Positions 33,103 through 45,571 of a stretch of 64,000 bases of DNA are shown here, piece after piece. Positions within the stretch are counted from its first letter, which is position 1. Every line of letters starts with the position of its first letter. The DNA comes from Malania oleifera. Its lineage: Eukaryota > Streptophyta > Magnoliopsida > Santalales > Ximeniaceae. The stretch covers positions 11,005,764 to 11,069,763 of the forward strand of contig NC_080422.1 of the NCBI RefSeq assembly GCF_029873635.1. Direction: 5' to 3'. The notes under the pieces were generated by a model that was not told the origin of the DNA, ran no database searches, and was given only the letters and a program-made list of their open reading frames with translations. Both the position numbers and the translations under genes were made by a program.

Positions 33103-35203
33103 TGTAATGACCTAAAGAATTATGGTATTTAAATAATAGAGGGAGGAGGGAAAAGAAATTGTAAATGAAATTCAATAGGGGCCTCGTCGACGAACACAGC
33201 GCGTTCGTCGATGAAGTGGCTATTTGGGCTCATTAACGGGGGCGCATTTTTTCGACGAGGAAATACCGAGAGGCTATTTCTCAACCCTGAATTTCATCGA
33301 CGAAGAATAAGCATCATCGATAAACTTCCTTCGTGACCTCGTTGATGAGGTGACGTGTCTCGTTGACAAAGGCCAGTGTATAAGTATGCTAAAACCAATT
33401 TTTTTAGTAGAAAACATGCAAGGAAATTCTCTCTCTCACTCCTTTCATCACTTTCCCCCTTCTCTCTAAGATTTTGAGTCGATTCTTCACCGGATCGACC
33501 ATCCGAGGCCACCACGACACTCTTGGGAGAGTTCTCTTCAAGTCTACTAGAGTAGATCGTTGGTGGGGCTATATTGAATTTCATCCCAAATTCAGGGTAA
33601 GACTTTTTATTCAAAATTTGGCTTACTTACATTTATAGAAAGTGTAGTGGTCAGAAATACTGAAATTTTGTTTTGGGAGATGTTGTTTTCAGGGTGTTGA
33701 ACAGGGAATCCTGCGAGTGTAAGACTACACATTGAAGGGGCTTTACAGAAATCAAGTAAGGGAAATATGCTATACTAGTAAATCTGTTACTTTCACCAGA
33801 AAAATATAATATTTGTTTATGCATTTTCTAGAGCAGGAATTATTGAGTATTATTTACTTGTGTTGCATGAGAAATATTGGTGTAGTACAGTGTTCTACGC
33901 AACTTTTACAGAATTACGAGTATACAGATTTATAAAATTATTTTTCATAGATTGAATAGTTTTAAATTATAGAATTACAGTTATTCAGATACACAGTTTA
34001 TACAGATATTCAGTTTTATTTAGAAATACAGTCTCTATAGTTTCATGATTCACAGTTATAGTACAAGAAGATGTTTTTTTTTACAGTTTTCATAAGTACC
34101 ATGATTATATAGTTTTACAGAACCATGACATATAGAATTACAGTTCTTACAGAATTATAGTTCGTACAGAAATATTGTTATTTATAGCATCATGGTTAAT
34201 ACAGAGTTTTACAGAATCATGGTTAATATAGTTGATACAGAATCATGATAAAACAGATAGATTTTATATAGTATCAGTCCCTAATGGACCATTATAGATA
34301 AGTTTACAGAGCACGGTACCATAGCTATTTACAGTTCAGAGTGCAACCACATAACTCAGATAGTATGTGGATTTATAGCAGTCGATCATGCCTATGTTGT
34401 GGACAGGCTCCCTGTCAATTAGGGTTGAGGAGGCCGATCTGAATTTTGAAGTATAGTGATTTATCCTGGTAGGCTAGCCAGTGATAAGTCCCACTTTCGG
34501 GCCGCACAACCCTGTCATGAGGGGTTAAATCATGACATATAGCCATCTAGGGAATTTTTATTAATTATTATATGTATAATTAGATTTACAGAAATAGTGG
34601 ATGTACTTATGAATATTAGAAGTATTATGAATAGAAAAATCATGGAAATAGCTTTGTTAAGTATCACATATATGAACTATGCAGTACTCTATTTATACAT
34701 GTTTTCTCATATTTAGTTATCTACAATATTTATAAATCAGGTTTTACGAATATGTAACTCATTTGCCACACACTAACAATAACATATTTCGCCTTATTGA
34801 GCGTTGTTTCATCCCAATGATTTAACATTTTTCAAGTGAACCAGTTAAGCGAGCGGATCAAGCTCGCAGATAGAGGGGGCTACTATACTACCCAATCAGT
34901 AGGGTGAGTATTTTTGGGAGGTTATTTTGTATGGCCCTGGTTTCAGTTGAGGGTATTTCTTGGAACAGTTGTGTATGTATGTTTTGGAAATTGTTCAAAC
35001 ACTTTGGTATTGTAATGTATTTATATGGTTATGGTTTTATGACTTCAACTTCTCGCTGCTTAGGTTGTTGTTGTGTCTTAGATTCTATGGGTCCTATCTA
35101 GACCATGATAATAGTTTGATTGATATTAGAAAGTAACAAAGTAGTGAAATTTCATAGTCTATATTTATAGAAAAAAATATGACAGTAAAATCAAGTCGTT
35201 ACA
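33103..35203 (+). repeat. 5' LTR of Gypsy element B
   Basis: It begins TGTAATGACC, ends AAGTCGTTACA, and is 2101 bp long. It has a palindrome array (33185-33366), a weak TATA-like TATAAGTA near 33378, and a stretch rich in TACAGAATTACAG-like short repeats (33920-34270). It pairs with 43452-45571. Confidence 0.92.
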
Positions 35204-35219
35204 GTTTTGTATCAGAGCC
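35204..35219 (+). other. Primer binding site of Gypsy B (one base changed)
   Basis: GTTTTGTATCAGAGCC follows the LTR end; TGGTATCAGAGC is expected, so one G has become T. A second copy at about 38404-38419 reads GTTTTGTATCAGAACC, one base further decayed. Confidence 0.75.
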
Positions 35220-35344
35220 TAGGTTGCTAGGTTTTGTAGACTTTAGAGTGCAACAGATGCAATACCAGAGTATAGGAAAGAATTTGAGGTTTATCCCGTA
35301 GTTTGGGTACAGGATTGTAGACACCCCATTTTTACCGAGGCCCA

Positions 35345-35463
35345 ATATATTTATTTTTATTATTATTATTATTCTATTAGTATTTTTATTATTTTATTTA
35401 TTCTTATTATTATTATTATTATTATTAATTTTCACTAATCTTATTATTATTATTATTATTTTC

Positions 35464-35508
<45 letters not shown>

Positions 35509-35840
35509 TTTCATTAGTATTATTATTATTACTTTTATTTTTATTTTTTACTTCTATTTTATTATTATTATTATTTATTATTTTCATTATTATTTTTAAT
35601 TTTTATTATCATTATTATTAGTATTTTTTTTATTACTCTTATTACTATTATTTTATTTCTTATTATTATTATTATTTTTCATTAGTATTATTATTATTAC
35701 TTTTATTTTTATTTCTATTTATATTGTTTATTATTATTATTATTATTTATTATTTTCATTATTAATGTTATTTATTTTTTATTATTATTAGTATTTTTAT
35801 CTTTATTATTATTATAATTAGTATTATTACTATTTTATTG

Positions 35841-35887
<47 letters not shown>

Positions 35888-35891
35888 TTTC

Positions 35892-35926
<35 letters not shown>

Positions 35927-35967
35927 TATTTACTTACGTATTATTATTATTATTAGTATTATTACCC

Positions 35968-36000
<33 letters not shown>
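35345..36000 (+). repeat. Large degenerate (TTA)n microsatellite
   Basis: About 650 bp of TTA/ATT repeats with scattered interruptions lies near the start of the Tat/Ogre-like LTR. A second ATT-rich tract at 37740-37862 lies in the same block. Confidence 0.95.
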
Positions 36001-36001
<1 letters not shown>

Positions 36002-36614
36002 TTGAGGGGTTAGGGTTTTTTGGAAAAGCCTTTAAAAAGGCTTCATTACACACAAAGGAGAAAAGGAGGCTGCGCTGCACAGCCACAGCCATAGCTCTGA
36101 CGACTCCCCTGTGAGTCCCCTGCTCACAACCACCGCACCCAGCCATCATCTCCGGCCAACCACCAGGATTCCGCACGTCACTCCTGCTGCCGTGAAGGTC
36201 CTCTCGTCCAGATAGGTTGCCAGCACAAACTTAGCCAAGACCCTCTGCAACTCCATCACAATCCGACCATCAGAACCTCCACGACCCAGCAGCTCTCCGG
36301 CGACAGCTTCTCGTTCTTCTTCTTCCCTTGCCAACAATCGCCGCCACCCTCTGCCATCACCACTCTTTCTCCGTCCTCAATCCCCCAGCCATCCTCCAAG
36401 TCCTCTCATCTCCATCTCGCCGACGAACCTGCAATTCCGGTCACCTTCTCCAGCAACCGCCGAACACCATCCCAGACTTTCCACCGTCATCCTAGGCTCC
36501 TAAGCTCTCCGGTCACCTTCTCTGCAACCATCTCCAAGCCTGGCGGCCATAACCAGCAGCAGCCACCACACCACTGCCGGTGGTCCTCCAGATTTCTCCG
36601 GCCAACTAGGTATA

Positions 36615-36624
<10 letters not shown>

Positions 36625-36667
<43 letters not shown>

Positions 36668-36683
36668 CATTGTTGATGTTAAC

Positions 36684-36731
<48 letters not shown>
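36625..36731 (+). repeat. (TA)n microsatellites
   Basis: Two TA runs (about 36625-36668 and 36687-36731) lie in the Tat/Ogre-like LTR; open frames over them are artefacts. Confidence 0.95.
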
Positions 36732-36734
<3 letters not shown>

Positions 36735-37804
36735 CTTTTATGTTGATCATGTTAAATATTAATATCCTCTGTATAAAACTATTAGCAATATTGTGGTATT
36801 GTTTGTATGTTACTATTGTTATGTGTAGCATTATTGTTATTATTATTGCACTTATATCGCATGGTAGTTTTTTTTTTTCGTTAATAATTGTTATTTATTG
36901 TTATGAATCACCCTTATTATTGTTATATTGAAGATAAAATATGTATATATATCCATGTCCATATTTTTAATTGTTTTCATATTTAATACCCACGTCTATG
37001 TTTTTTATTATAAATATTAATTGATTTGTTCCCATTGTTGTAGGATTTCTTTTATCTGCAGAGGCAAGTAGTCTATTGCCTTGTATCTAAATGTGGTAAT
37101 ATTCATTGGGTGTATATTAATATATTGTGTGTTGTAGCATTTAATTAACTATGTTATTGATTGTGATATGTTATTTACTTTAGTATATATTGTATATTAG
37201 GGTATATTTAAAATTGCTGCCTTACTACTATATATTCTTAACATTGTATATCATGTTTTGGTTTATTATATTCTCATATTTTGATTTATTGTATCTTGAT
37301 GTACTTTTAGGGTTGAAATTGCTTTCATATAAATTATGTACTTAGGGTTTTTAGTCATTATTGTACTCACTTTGTATTTAATATGTGTATAGTTAGGGTT
37401 GTGTATTAATTTTGGCAACCATCTTGTATTTATTATTTTCAGCAATACCTTGTTTCCATAATTTCGTTATTTCTTTACTTGTGCATAGGTTTCCATGTTT
37501 TAATTTGAAATTTGATTTATCTCTTTTATCAATTATTTCCATATGGGTGTAAAGGTATTTATAGGATATTAGGGGTGTGTACCATTAGGAAGATTATTAT
37601 TATTACCTTTTATTTATAGTGTATTATTATTATTATCATGTGTGAAATTATTATGTTACCATTATGATATTTGGAATATGTATTTATTGTTAATATGTGC
37701 GTATTAATATTATTTATTATTGTCATTATGGGATTATTACTATTAATATTAATATTATTATTATTATTATTATCATTAGTACCATTATTATTATTTTTAC
37801 TATT

Positions 37805-37861
<57 letters not shown>

Positions 37862-38385
37862 GTTCATTATTATAATGATTATTATTATTTTATTTTATTA
37901 TACATTTTTTTTATTAAATATTTTTGATTTTTTATAATCCCTATGATTTTATTGCGGGGGTATGAGCCTTCGGGCATCACGTACCCTAAGCTCTGAGGGA
38001 ATATATATATGTATATATTATCTTTATTTATTTATTATTCTATTTATTTATTTATTTATTTATTTTTTACATATGTTTATAAGTTCAAAAAAAGGAGTAA
38101 TTTAAAGAATTATTAGATTAACTTAGGGATAATTTTAAATTAATTAGGTACCGTTCATAAGAACGGGCGCGTAGGGGGTGTTCGTACCTTCCCCTCGCGT
38201 AACCGAACTCCCGGCCCCAAATCTGGTAATGTAAACCAATTCTACCCCTAACGGGGTAGTAATCATGTGTTCTAACCACACTAAAGGTTAGTGGCGACTC
38301 CGATATCCATGTTTTTCCATGAAAATATTAAATTGATTTTAATTTCGCCGCCTGGGGCTACACGCGCTCCAAGGACGTCGCGACA

Positions 38386-38517
38386 GTAAAATCAGGTCGT
38401 TACGGTTTTGTATCAGAACCTAGGTTGCTAGGTTTTGTAGACTTTAGAGTGCAACAGATGCAATACCAGAGTATAGGAAAGAATTTGAGGTTTATCCCGT
38501 AGTCTGGGTACAGGATC
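38386..38517 (+). repeat. Second copy of the Gypsy B LTR end, PBS and leader
   Basis: This block matches about 35184-35315 almost base for base: GTAAAATCAGGTCGTTAC, then TTTTGTATCAGA and a leader ending GTACAGGAT. It is about 130 bp, far longer than a target duplication. Confidence 0.9.
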
Positions 38518-38727
38518 TCTGTGGTGGTTTCTATATCTTTCCTGGGATGACGATTTCAGGAAAGTCATAGTAAACTATTTTCGAGTCGTGTGTCTGGGTT
38601 ACAGGATCTGATTTTGAATTTAGAATAGGGGGATATATTTAAGTGTGAATGTGGGATTTTAGTTGAATGAAATAGAATAGGTTTGCACGGGAGATAAGGT
38701 CCTTAAAGTGTGTTCTTTGTTTTCAGG

Positions 38728-41700
38728 ATGGACCCAGGAAGCAGTGGTATGAACATTGGGGGAGACGAACCAGGACCTTCCAGTATGGGAGGTGGAGATT
38801 TTGATGCAGTATTGCGCAGTGTCACCCAACAGGTGATGGCCGAGAAAGCCAGGAGCTCAGGGGAGCATAGCTGCACGATCGAGTAGTTTATGCAGATGAA
38901 GCCCCCATCCTTTACTGGAGGAGCTGACCTGATTATGGCTGAAAATTGGGTCCAGGACATTGAGGAGACATTGGCAATGCTTCCATGTACGGACAAGCAG
39001 AAGGTGGTATTTGCGACGTTTAAACTGACAGGAGAGGCAAAACACTAGTGGAGATCAGCGTGACTGATTGAAGAGCAAAGGTTGAATCCAGTGCCAGTGA
39101 CGTGGGATCGATTTAAGGAGTTGTTCTTCGAGCGATACTTCCCTACTATTGTTCAGAGCGCAAAGGCAGCAGAATTTATGCACCTAGTTCAGGGGCAGAT
39201 GACAGTATCTCAGTACACAGCTCGATTTATTGAGTTGTCACGATTTACTCCACATTTAGAACTAGATGAAGAGAAAAAGGCAAGAAAGTTTGAAGAAGGC
39301 TTATGCCAGAACTTTTTTGAGCAGGTTATTGGTTTTTGGGCTCAAACATTTACGAAGGTCGTAGATAGGACTGCGGTTATTGAGAGTGGCATACAGAAAT
39401 GTATTGTAGCTCAGAGTCAGAGAAAGAGGCCCACGCCTCAGGGTTTTCAAGCAGGTTCCAGTTGAGGCCCATTGAGAGGAAATTGTTATAGGGGAGATCA
39501 GAGGCATATGACAAGACCTCATGAGAATCAGGGTATGCAAACCTACCCGGTGTGTCAGACATGTGGGAGACGACATTTGGGGGAGTGTCGAGTAGGGGGA
39601 GATGTTTTCTATCGCTGTGGGAGACCTGACCACATGGAACGAGCATGCCCAGGACTGCCGATCCAGGTCCCAGGTCCCAGACCCTATCGGGGAGGTTATC
39701 GAGCGCCTCGTGCAGGCCAGCCGAGGAATGTAGCCCCAACAAGGGTTTATGCTTTGACACCGGGTGATGCAGAGATTGCCGCAGATGTAGTGATAGGTAT
39801 TTTTACTGTTCTACCATATCAAGTTATTGTTTTATTTGATTCAGGTGCTGCTGATTCCTTTGTCTTTGCAACCTATGTCAAATTGTCTGGAAATGAGATC
39901 CAATTATTAGATGTAGAATTGTTAGTAGCTACACAGTCAAGGTCAGTGATGAGGTGTCAAAAGGTGCTCAGGGGCTATCCAATAGAAATTTAGGGGAGAG
40001 TGTTACCAGCTGACCTGATCGTATTAGATATGTGTGTGTTTGATGTAAAACTGGGCATAGATTGGTTGGTAGTTAATCACGCCAGTATTGATTGTTATTA
40101 GAAGGAAATAATTGTTAGACCCCTGGCGAGTAAGAATTTAGATTTGTTGGTTCACGTATGCATGCTTCGTCGCAGTTAGTGTCAGCCGTGCAGGCGAGTA
40201 GATTGCTCTTAAATGGAAGTTAGGGGTTTATGGCTTTTGTAATGGAAGTGTCATAAAATGAATCGAAGCTTGATAGTACACCAGTGGTAAGGGAATTTTC
40301 AGATGTTTTTCCAAAAGAGCTACCTGGATTGCCTCCCGATCACGAGGTAGACTTTGCTATAGATTTACCTCCAGGGACAACACCGATCTCTAAGGTTCCT
40401 TACCATATGACTCCAACTAAATTAGAAGAATTAAAGGATTAGTTACAAGATTTGCTGGATAAGGGATTTATACGACCCAGTGTTTTATAGTGGGGAGCTC
40501 TAGTGTTGTTTGTAAAAAAGAAAGATGGGTCTATGAGGATGTGTATTGATTACAGGGAGATAAACAAAGTCCTTATTAAGAACAGATATCCTCTACCCCG
40601 TATAGACGATCTATTTGATCAGCTCCAAGGTACGCGAGTGTATTCCAAGATCGACCTCAGATCAGGTTATCATCAAGTAAAGGTAAAAGTAGAGGACGTC
40701 TCGAAGACAGCCTTCAAGACCAGGAATGGACACTATGAATTTCTCGTTATGCCATTTGGTCTAACAAATGCCCTAACTGTGTTCATGGACTTGATGAATA
40801 GAATCTTTCACCAATATTTAGACCAGTTTGTTGTGGTTTTTATTGATGATATACTGGTTTATTTGAGGAGTTTTGAGGATCATGAGGCGCACTTAAGACA
40901 GATATTGCAGACGCTCAGGGAGAAGAAGTTGTATGCCAAGTTTAGTAAATGTGAATTCTAGTTAGAGAAAGTGTCAATTTTAGGTCATGTGATCTCAGGG
41001 GATGGTATTTCTATGGATCCTAGTAAAATTGATGCGGTAGTGAATTGGGCCAGGTTGAAGAACGTTCAGGAAATCAAAAGTTTCTTAGGATTAGCGAGTT
41101 ATTACCATCGATTTTTTGAAGGGTTTTCAGCCTTATCAGGACCTTTCAAGCGGTTGACTAGGATAAATTCTAGATTTGCATGGGATGATGAATAGGAGTA
41201 GAGTTTTCAGGAATTAAAGTAGCGGCTCATCACTGCACCAGTACTGACGATTCCATAAGGAGGTGATGGTTATGTAATTTACAGTGACCTATCTTCGAAA
41301 AGGCTCGACTGTGTATGATGCAGCATGTAGAGTGGCAGTGTATGCTTCCAGGAAGTTGAAAGAGAATGAAAAGAACTACCCTACTCACGATCTGGAATTG
41401 GCTGCAGTGGTACACGCACTAAAGATTTGGAAGCATTACTTGTATGGTGAGAGATGTGAAATATTTTCTGACCATAAATGTTTAAAGTACTTCTTTACGC
41501 AAAAAGAGTTGAATATATTGCAAAGGAGATGGTTAGAACTCATCAAGGATTACAATTGCACCATCAGCTACCACCCAGGTAAAGCAGATGTGGTGGCTGA
41601 TGCACTAAGTCATAAATCAGAGAGTGCAGTGTAGTTAGCCGCAATAATTCAACACTCGATTCAGATGGACTTGGAAGGGCTCAGCGTAGAGTTAATGGAG

Positions 41701-43185
41701 GGTGATCCTCATGAATTTATTGTTAGCCTGGTTGTGCAGCGTACACTATATGAAAAGATTAAAGTCGCTTAGGGGGATGACCCAGAAATAGCAGAGGTAA
41801 TAGTCAGGGTACAGGATGGTCAAGGAGAGGAATTCAGCATTTTTTATGATGGGGCTCTAAGGTTTCGCACCAGATTGTGTGTGCCTACAGATGATGATAT
41901 TAGGAGAACGATTCTAGAGAAGGCTCACAGATCTCTATACACGATTCATCTTGACAAAACTAAAATGTATAGGGATCTTTGTGAGTATTTCCGGTGGAGT
42001 GACATGAAGAGGAAAATTGCAGAATTTGTGCAGTAGTGCTTGACGTGCCAACAGTTTAAGGCAAAGCACTAGAGGGCGATAGGACAGTTGCAGCCACTTT
42101 ACATCCCCAAGTGGAAGTGGGATCACATATCCATGGACTTCGTTATTGGGCTATCGCTAGCGCCGTATGGTCAGAATTCCATCTGGGTAGTTGTTGATTG
42201 GTTGTCGAAAATAGCCCACTTTTTACCTATTAAAGTTAGCTACCCTATAAACAAATTAGCAAAGATTTACATTTAGGAGATTATTCGACCCCATGGTGTA
42301 CCGATATCTATAGTCACAAACCGTGATCCACCTTTTACATCACGATTCTAGAAGAGCTTGTAGGAGGCTTTGGGGTCTTAGTTAGCATTTAGCACCGCTT
42401 TTCATCCTCAAACAGATGGTCAGACAGAGAAAATGATTCAGGTACTTGAGGATATGCTCCGAGGGTTTGTATTAGATTTTAGGGGTAGCTAGACCCGACA
42501 TTTGCGACTAGTGGAGTTTGCCTACAACAACAGCTATCAAGCTAGTATAGGCATGACACCTTATGAAGCACTTTATGGTAGGAGGTGTCATTCTCCTTTA
42601 TACTAGAGTGAGCTTGGTTGTAGGCGAGTTTTGGGACTAGAAATAGTACAGTAGGCGTATGAAAAATTCTGACTTATTCGAGATAGAATCAGTGCAGCAC
42701 AAAGTCGGTAGAAAAGTTACGCGGATACTCGCCGCCGGGAATTGAAATTTGAAGTGGGTGATCATGTATTTTTGAAAATAGCACCACTCAAAGGAATCAT
42801 GAGGTTTAGGAAGAAGTGTAAGTTGAGCCCTAGGTTTATTGGCCCATTTGAGATACTTGAGAAGATTGAGTCAGTTGCCTATCGACTAGCTTTACCACCA
42901 ATTATGTTCAGAATACATGACATATTTCATGTTTCTATATTAAGGAAATGTGTTCCAGATCCTTCCCATATTATCAGTTATGTAAAATTAGAATTTAGTG
43001 ATGTTCTAGCCTATGAGGAAACTCCAGTGCAAATCTTAGATAGGAAAGAACAAGAATTGCGCAGTAAGAAGATACCACTAGTAAAAATTCTGCGGAGGAA
43101 TCACATGGTAGAAGAAGCTTCTTGGGAGCTTGAAGATGAAATTCGACAAAAATACCCACACCTATTTAGTGGGATACAGCGGTGA
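38728..43185 (+). pseudogene. Gypsy B gag-pol polyprotein (broken)
   Basis: The start ATG at 38728 gives MDPGSSGMNIGGDEPGPSSM. The gag domain runs to about 39470 with stops near 38884, 39046 and 39061. The knuckle at about 39608 reads FYRCGRPDHMERAC, its first Cys changed to Phe. The protease has VLFDSGAADSF with the catalytic Asp. RT (40300-41200) has [13 protein letters not shown] and an intact FIDDILVY. RNase H has [23 protein letters not shown] and VADALSHKS. The integrase zinc region has CLTCQQ (about 42037), then MDFVIGLS. The second catalytic Asp region is changed (TNRDPPFTS where S/TDRD is expected), and the Glu lies in DGQTEK. The C-terminal chromodomain-like block is best preserved (42742-43185): [17 protein letters not shown] and EEASWELEDEI. 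Stops mostly replace Trp or Gln codons. Confidence 0.92.
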
Positions 43186-43451
43186 TATGTAAGTTAAAGT
43201 AATGATAATTTTATTTTATTTAGTACAGTGTAATTGTAATGTAGAGTATATGATAGGTAGTGTTTTTGGTTTTGGGAGAATTTTTTCTTTTATGGGTATA
43301 ATTGTAATCTCCAAGAACTACCTATGTAACCACGGTATTCCTCCACCACAAGTGAGGGTGAGTAATAAAATAAGTAGACCACATTTCTTTAGGAATGGTG
43401 AATCATATGAATAGTAAATTTTGAGGAAAAAATTTTATAGAGAGGGAAGAA

Positions 43452-45571
43452 TGTATTGACCCAAAGAATAATGGTATTTAAATAATAGAGGGAGGAGGGA
43501 AAAGAAATTGTAAATGAAATTCAACAGGGGCCTCGACAAAGTGGCTATTTGGGCTCGTCGATGGGGGCATGTTTCGTTGATGAGGAAATACCAAGAGGCT
43601 ATTTCTCAACCCTGAATTTCATCGACAAAGAATAAGCATCGTCGACAAACTTCCTTCGTTACCTTATCGACGAGGTGACGTGTCTCGTCGACAAAGGCCA
43701 GTGTATAAGTATGCTAAAACTAGATTTTTCAACAAAAAACATGCGAGGAAATTCTATCACTCACTCCTTTCATCCCTTTCCCCCTTCTCTTTATGATTTT
43801 GAGTTGATTTTTTGCCGGATCGACAATCCGAGGCCACCATGACACTCTTGGGAGACTTCTCTTCAAGTCTACTAGAGTAGATCGTTAGTGGGGCTATATT
43901 GAATTTCTTCCCAAATTCACAATAAGACTTTTTATTCTGAATTTGGCTTACTTACAGTTATAGAAAGTGTAGTGGTCAGAGAAATACTGAAGTTTTGTTT
44001 TGGGAGATGTTGTTTTCAGGGTGTTGAATAGGGAACCCTATAAGTGTAAGACTAGACATTGTAAGGGCTTTACAGAAATTAGGTAAGGGAAATATGCTAT
44101 ACTAGTAAATCAGTTATTTTCACCAGAAAAATATAGTATTTGTTTATGGGTTTTCTAGAGTAGGAATTATACAATTTTATTGATTATGGTTAATGAGTAT
44201 TATTTACATGTGTGGCATGAGAAATACTGGTATAGTACAGTATTTTGCACAGCTTTTACAGAATTACGAGTATTCAGATTTATAGAATTATTTTTCATAG
44301 ATTGAACAGTTTTAAATTACGGAATTACAATTATTTAGATACACAGTTTATACAGATATACTTTTTTATTCAAAAATAAAGTCTCTATAGTTTCATGATT
44401 CACAGTTATAGTATAGGAAGATGTTTTTTTTTTACAATTTTCATAAGTACCATAATTAGACAGTTTTACAGAACCATGACATACAGAATTATAGTTCATA
44501 TAGAATTACAGTTTGTACAGAAATATAGTTATTTATAATGTCATGGTTAATACAGAGTTTTATAGAGTCATGGTTAATACAGTTGATACAGAATCATGAT
44601 AAAACAGATAGATTTTATATAGAGATGTATTATATAGTATCAGACCCTGATGCACCATTACAGATCGGTTTACAGAGTACGGTACCATAGCTATTTACAA
44701 TTCAGAGTGCAACCAAATAACTCAGATAGTATGTGGATTTATAGCAGTCGATTGTGCCTATGTTGTGGACAGACTCCTCGTCAGTTAGGGTTGAGGAGGC
44801 CGATCTGACTTTCGGAGTATAGTGATTTATCTTGGTAGGCCATCCAGTGATAAGTCCCACTTTCGGGCCACACAACCGTGTCATGAGAGGTTAAATCATG
44901 ACATACATCCATCTAGGAAATTTTGATTAATTATTATATGTATAGTCAGATTTACATAAACAGTGGATGCACTTATGAATATTAAAAGTATTATGAATAG
45001 AAAAATCATGGAAATAGCTTTGTTAAGTATCACATATATGAACTATGCAGTACTCTATTTATACATGTTTTCTTAGATTCAGTTATCTATAGTATTTCTA
45101 AATCAGGTTTTACGAATATGTAACTCATTTGCCACACACTAGCAATAGCATATTTCGTCTTACTGAGCGTTGTTTCATCCCAATGATTTAATATTTTTCA
45201 GGTGAACTAGATAGGCGAGCGGATCAGGCTTGCAAATAGAGGGGGCTACTGTACTACCCCATCAGTAGGGTGAGTATTTTTGGGAGGTTATTTTGTATAG
45301 CCCTTATTTCAGTTGAGGGTATTTCTAGGAGCAGTTGTGTATGTATGTTTTGGAAATTGTTTAGACACTCTAGTATTGTAATGTATTTATATGGTTATGG
45401 TTTTATGACTTCGGCTTCTTGCTGCTTAGGTTGTTGTTGTGTTTCAGATTCTATGGGTCCTATCTGGACCATGATAATAGTTTGATTTATATTAAAAGGT
45501 AACAGAGCAGTGAAATTTCATAGTCTATATTTATAGGAAAAAAAATATGGCAGTAAAATCAGGTCGGTACA
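43452..45571 (+). repeat. 3' LTR of Gypsy element B
   Basis: It is the partner of 33103-35203, begins TGTATTGACC after the purine tract and ends GTCGGTACA. It lacks about 40 bp of the palindrome region found in the 5' LTR (after 43530). Length is 2120 bp. Confidence 0.92.

Larger units (their letters stand above)
35316..38385 (+). repeat. Tat/Ogre-like Gypsy LTR (solo) inside Gypsy B
   Basis: It begins TGTAGACACCCCATTTTTACC and ends GACGTCGCGACA. The 3' part has the words CCTTCCCCTCGCGTAACC and AGTGGCGACTCC, which I associate with LTR ends of the Tat/Ogre lineage. The first 650 bp is a decayed (TTA)n microsatellite. A hairpin-like word AAGCCTTTAAAAAGGCTT at 36026-36043 and a C-rich leader follow. 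No coding domain is present. The flanks do not give a 5-bp duplication (AGGAT left, GTAAA right); instead about 130 bp of the host element is repeated on both sides. Confidence 0.65.
33103..45571 (+). mobile_element. Ty3/gypsy chromovirus-like element B (Tekay/Del type) with an inserted Tat/Ogre-like LTR
   Basis: LTRs 33103-35203 and 43452-45571 bound a gag-pol remnant (38728-43185). There is a PBS-like site after the 5' LTR and a purine tract (AGAGAGGGAAGAA) before the 3' LTR. A 3070-bp foreign LTR-like block occupies 35316-38385. Between the block and gag the LTR end, PBS and leader occur a second time (38386-38517 repeats about 35183-35315). Polyprotein order and the C-terminal chromodomain-like segment match Gypsy A, but the LTRs differ (TGTAATGACC start), so it is a sister family. 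It is inserted in Copia 2 unit 1. Many stops make it dead, although the RT active site (FIDDILVY) is intact. Confidence 0.9.

Noticed and set aside
36146..36685. Minus-strand open frames in the C-rich part of the Tat/Ogre-like LTR
   Set aside because: They overlap the leader and microsatellites, and no motif is visible.
37610..37937. Ile- and Tyr-rich open frames
   Set aside because: They are translations of the (ATT)n microsatellite.
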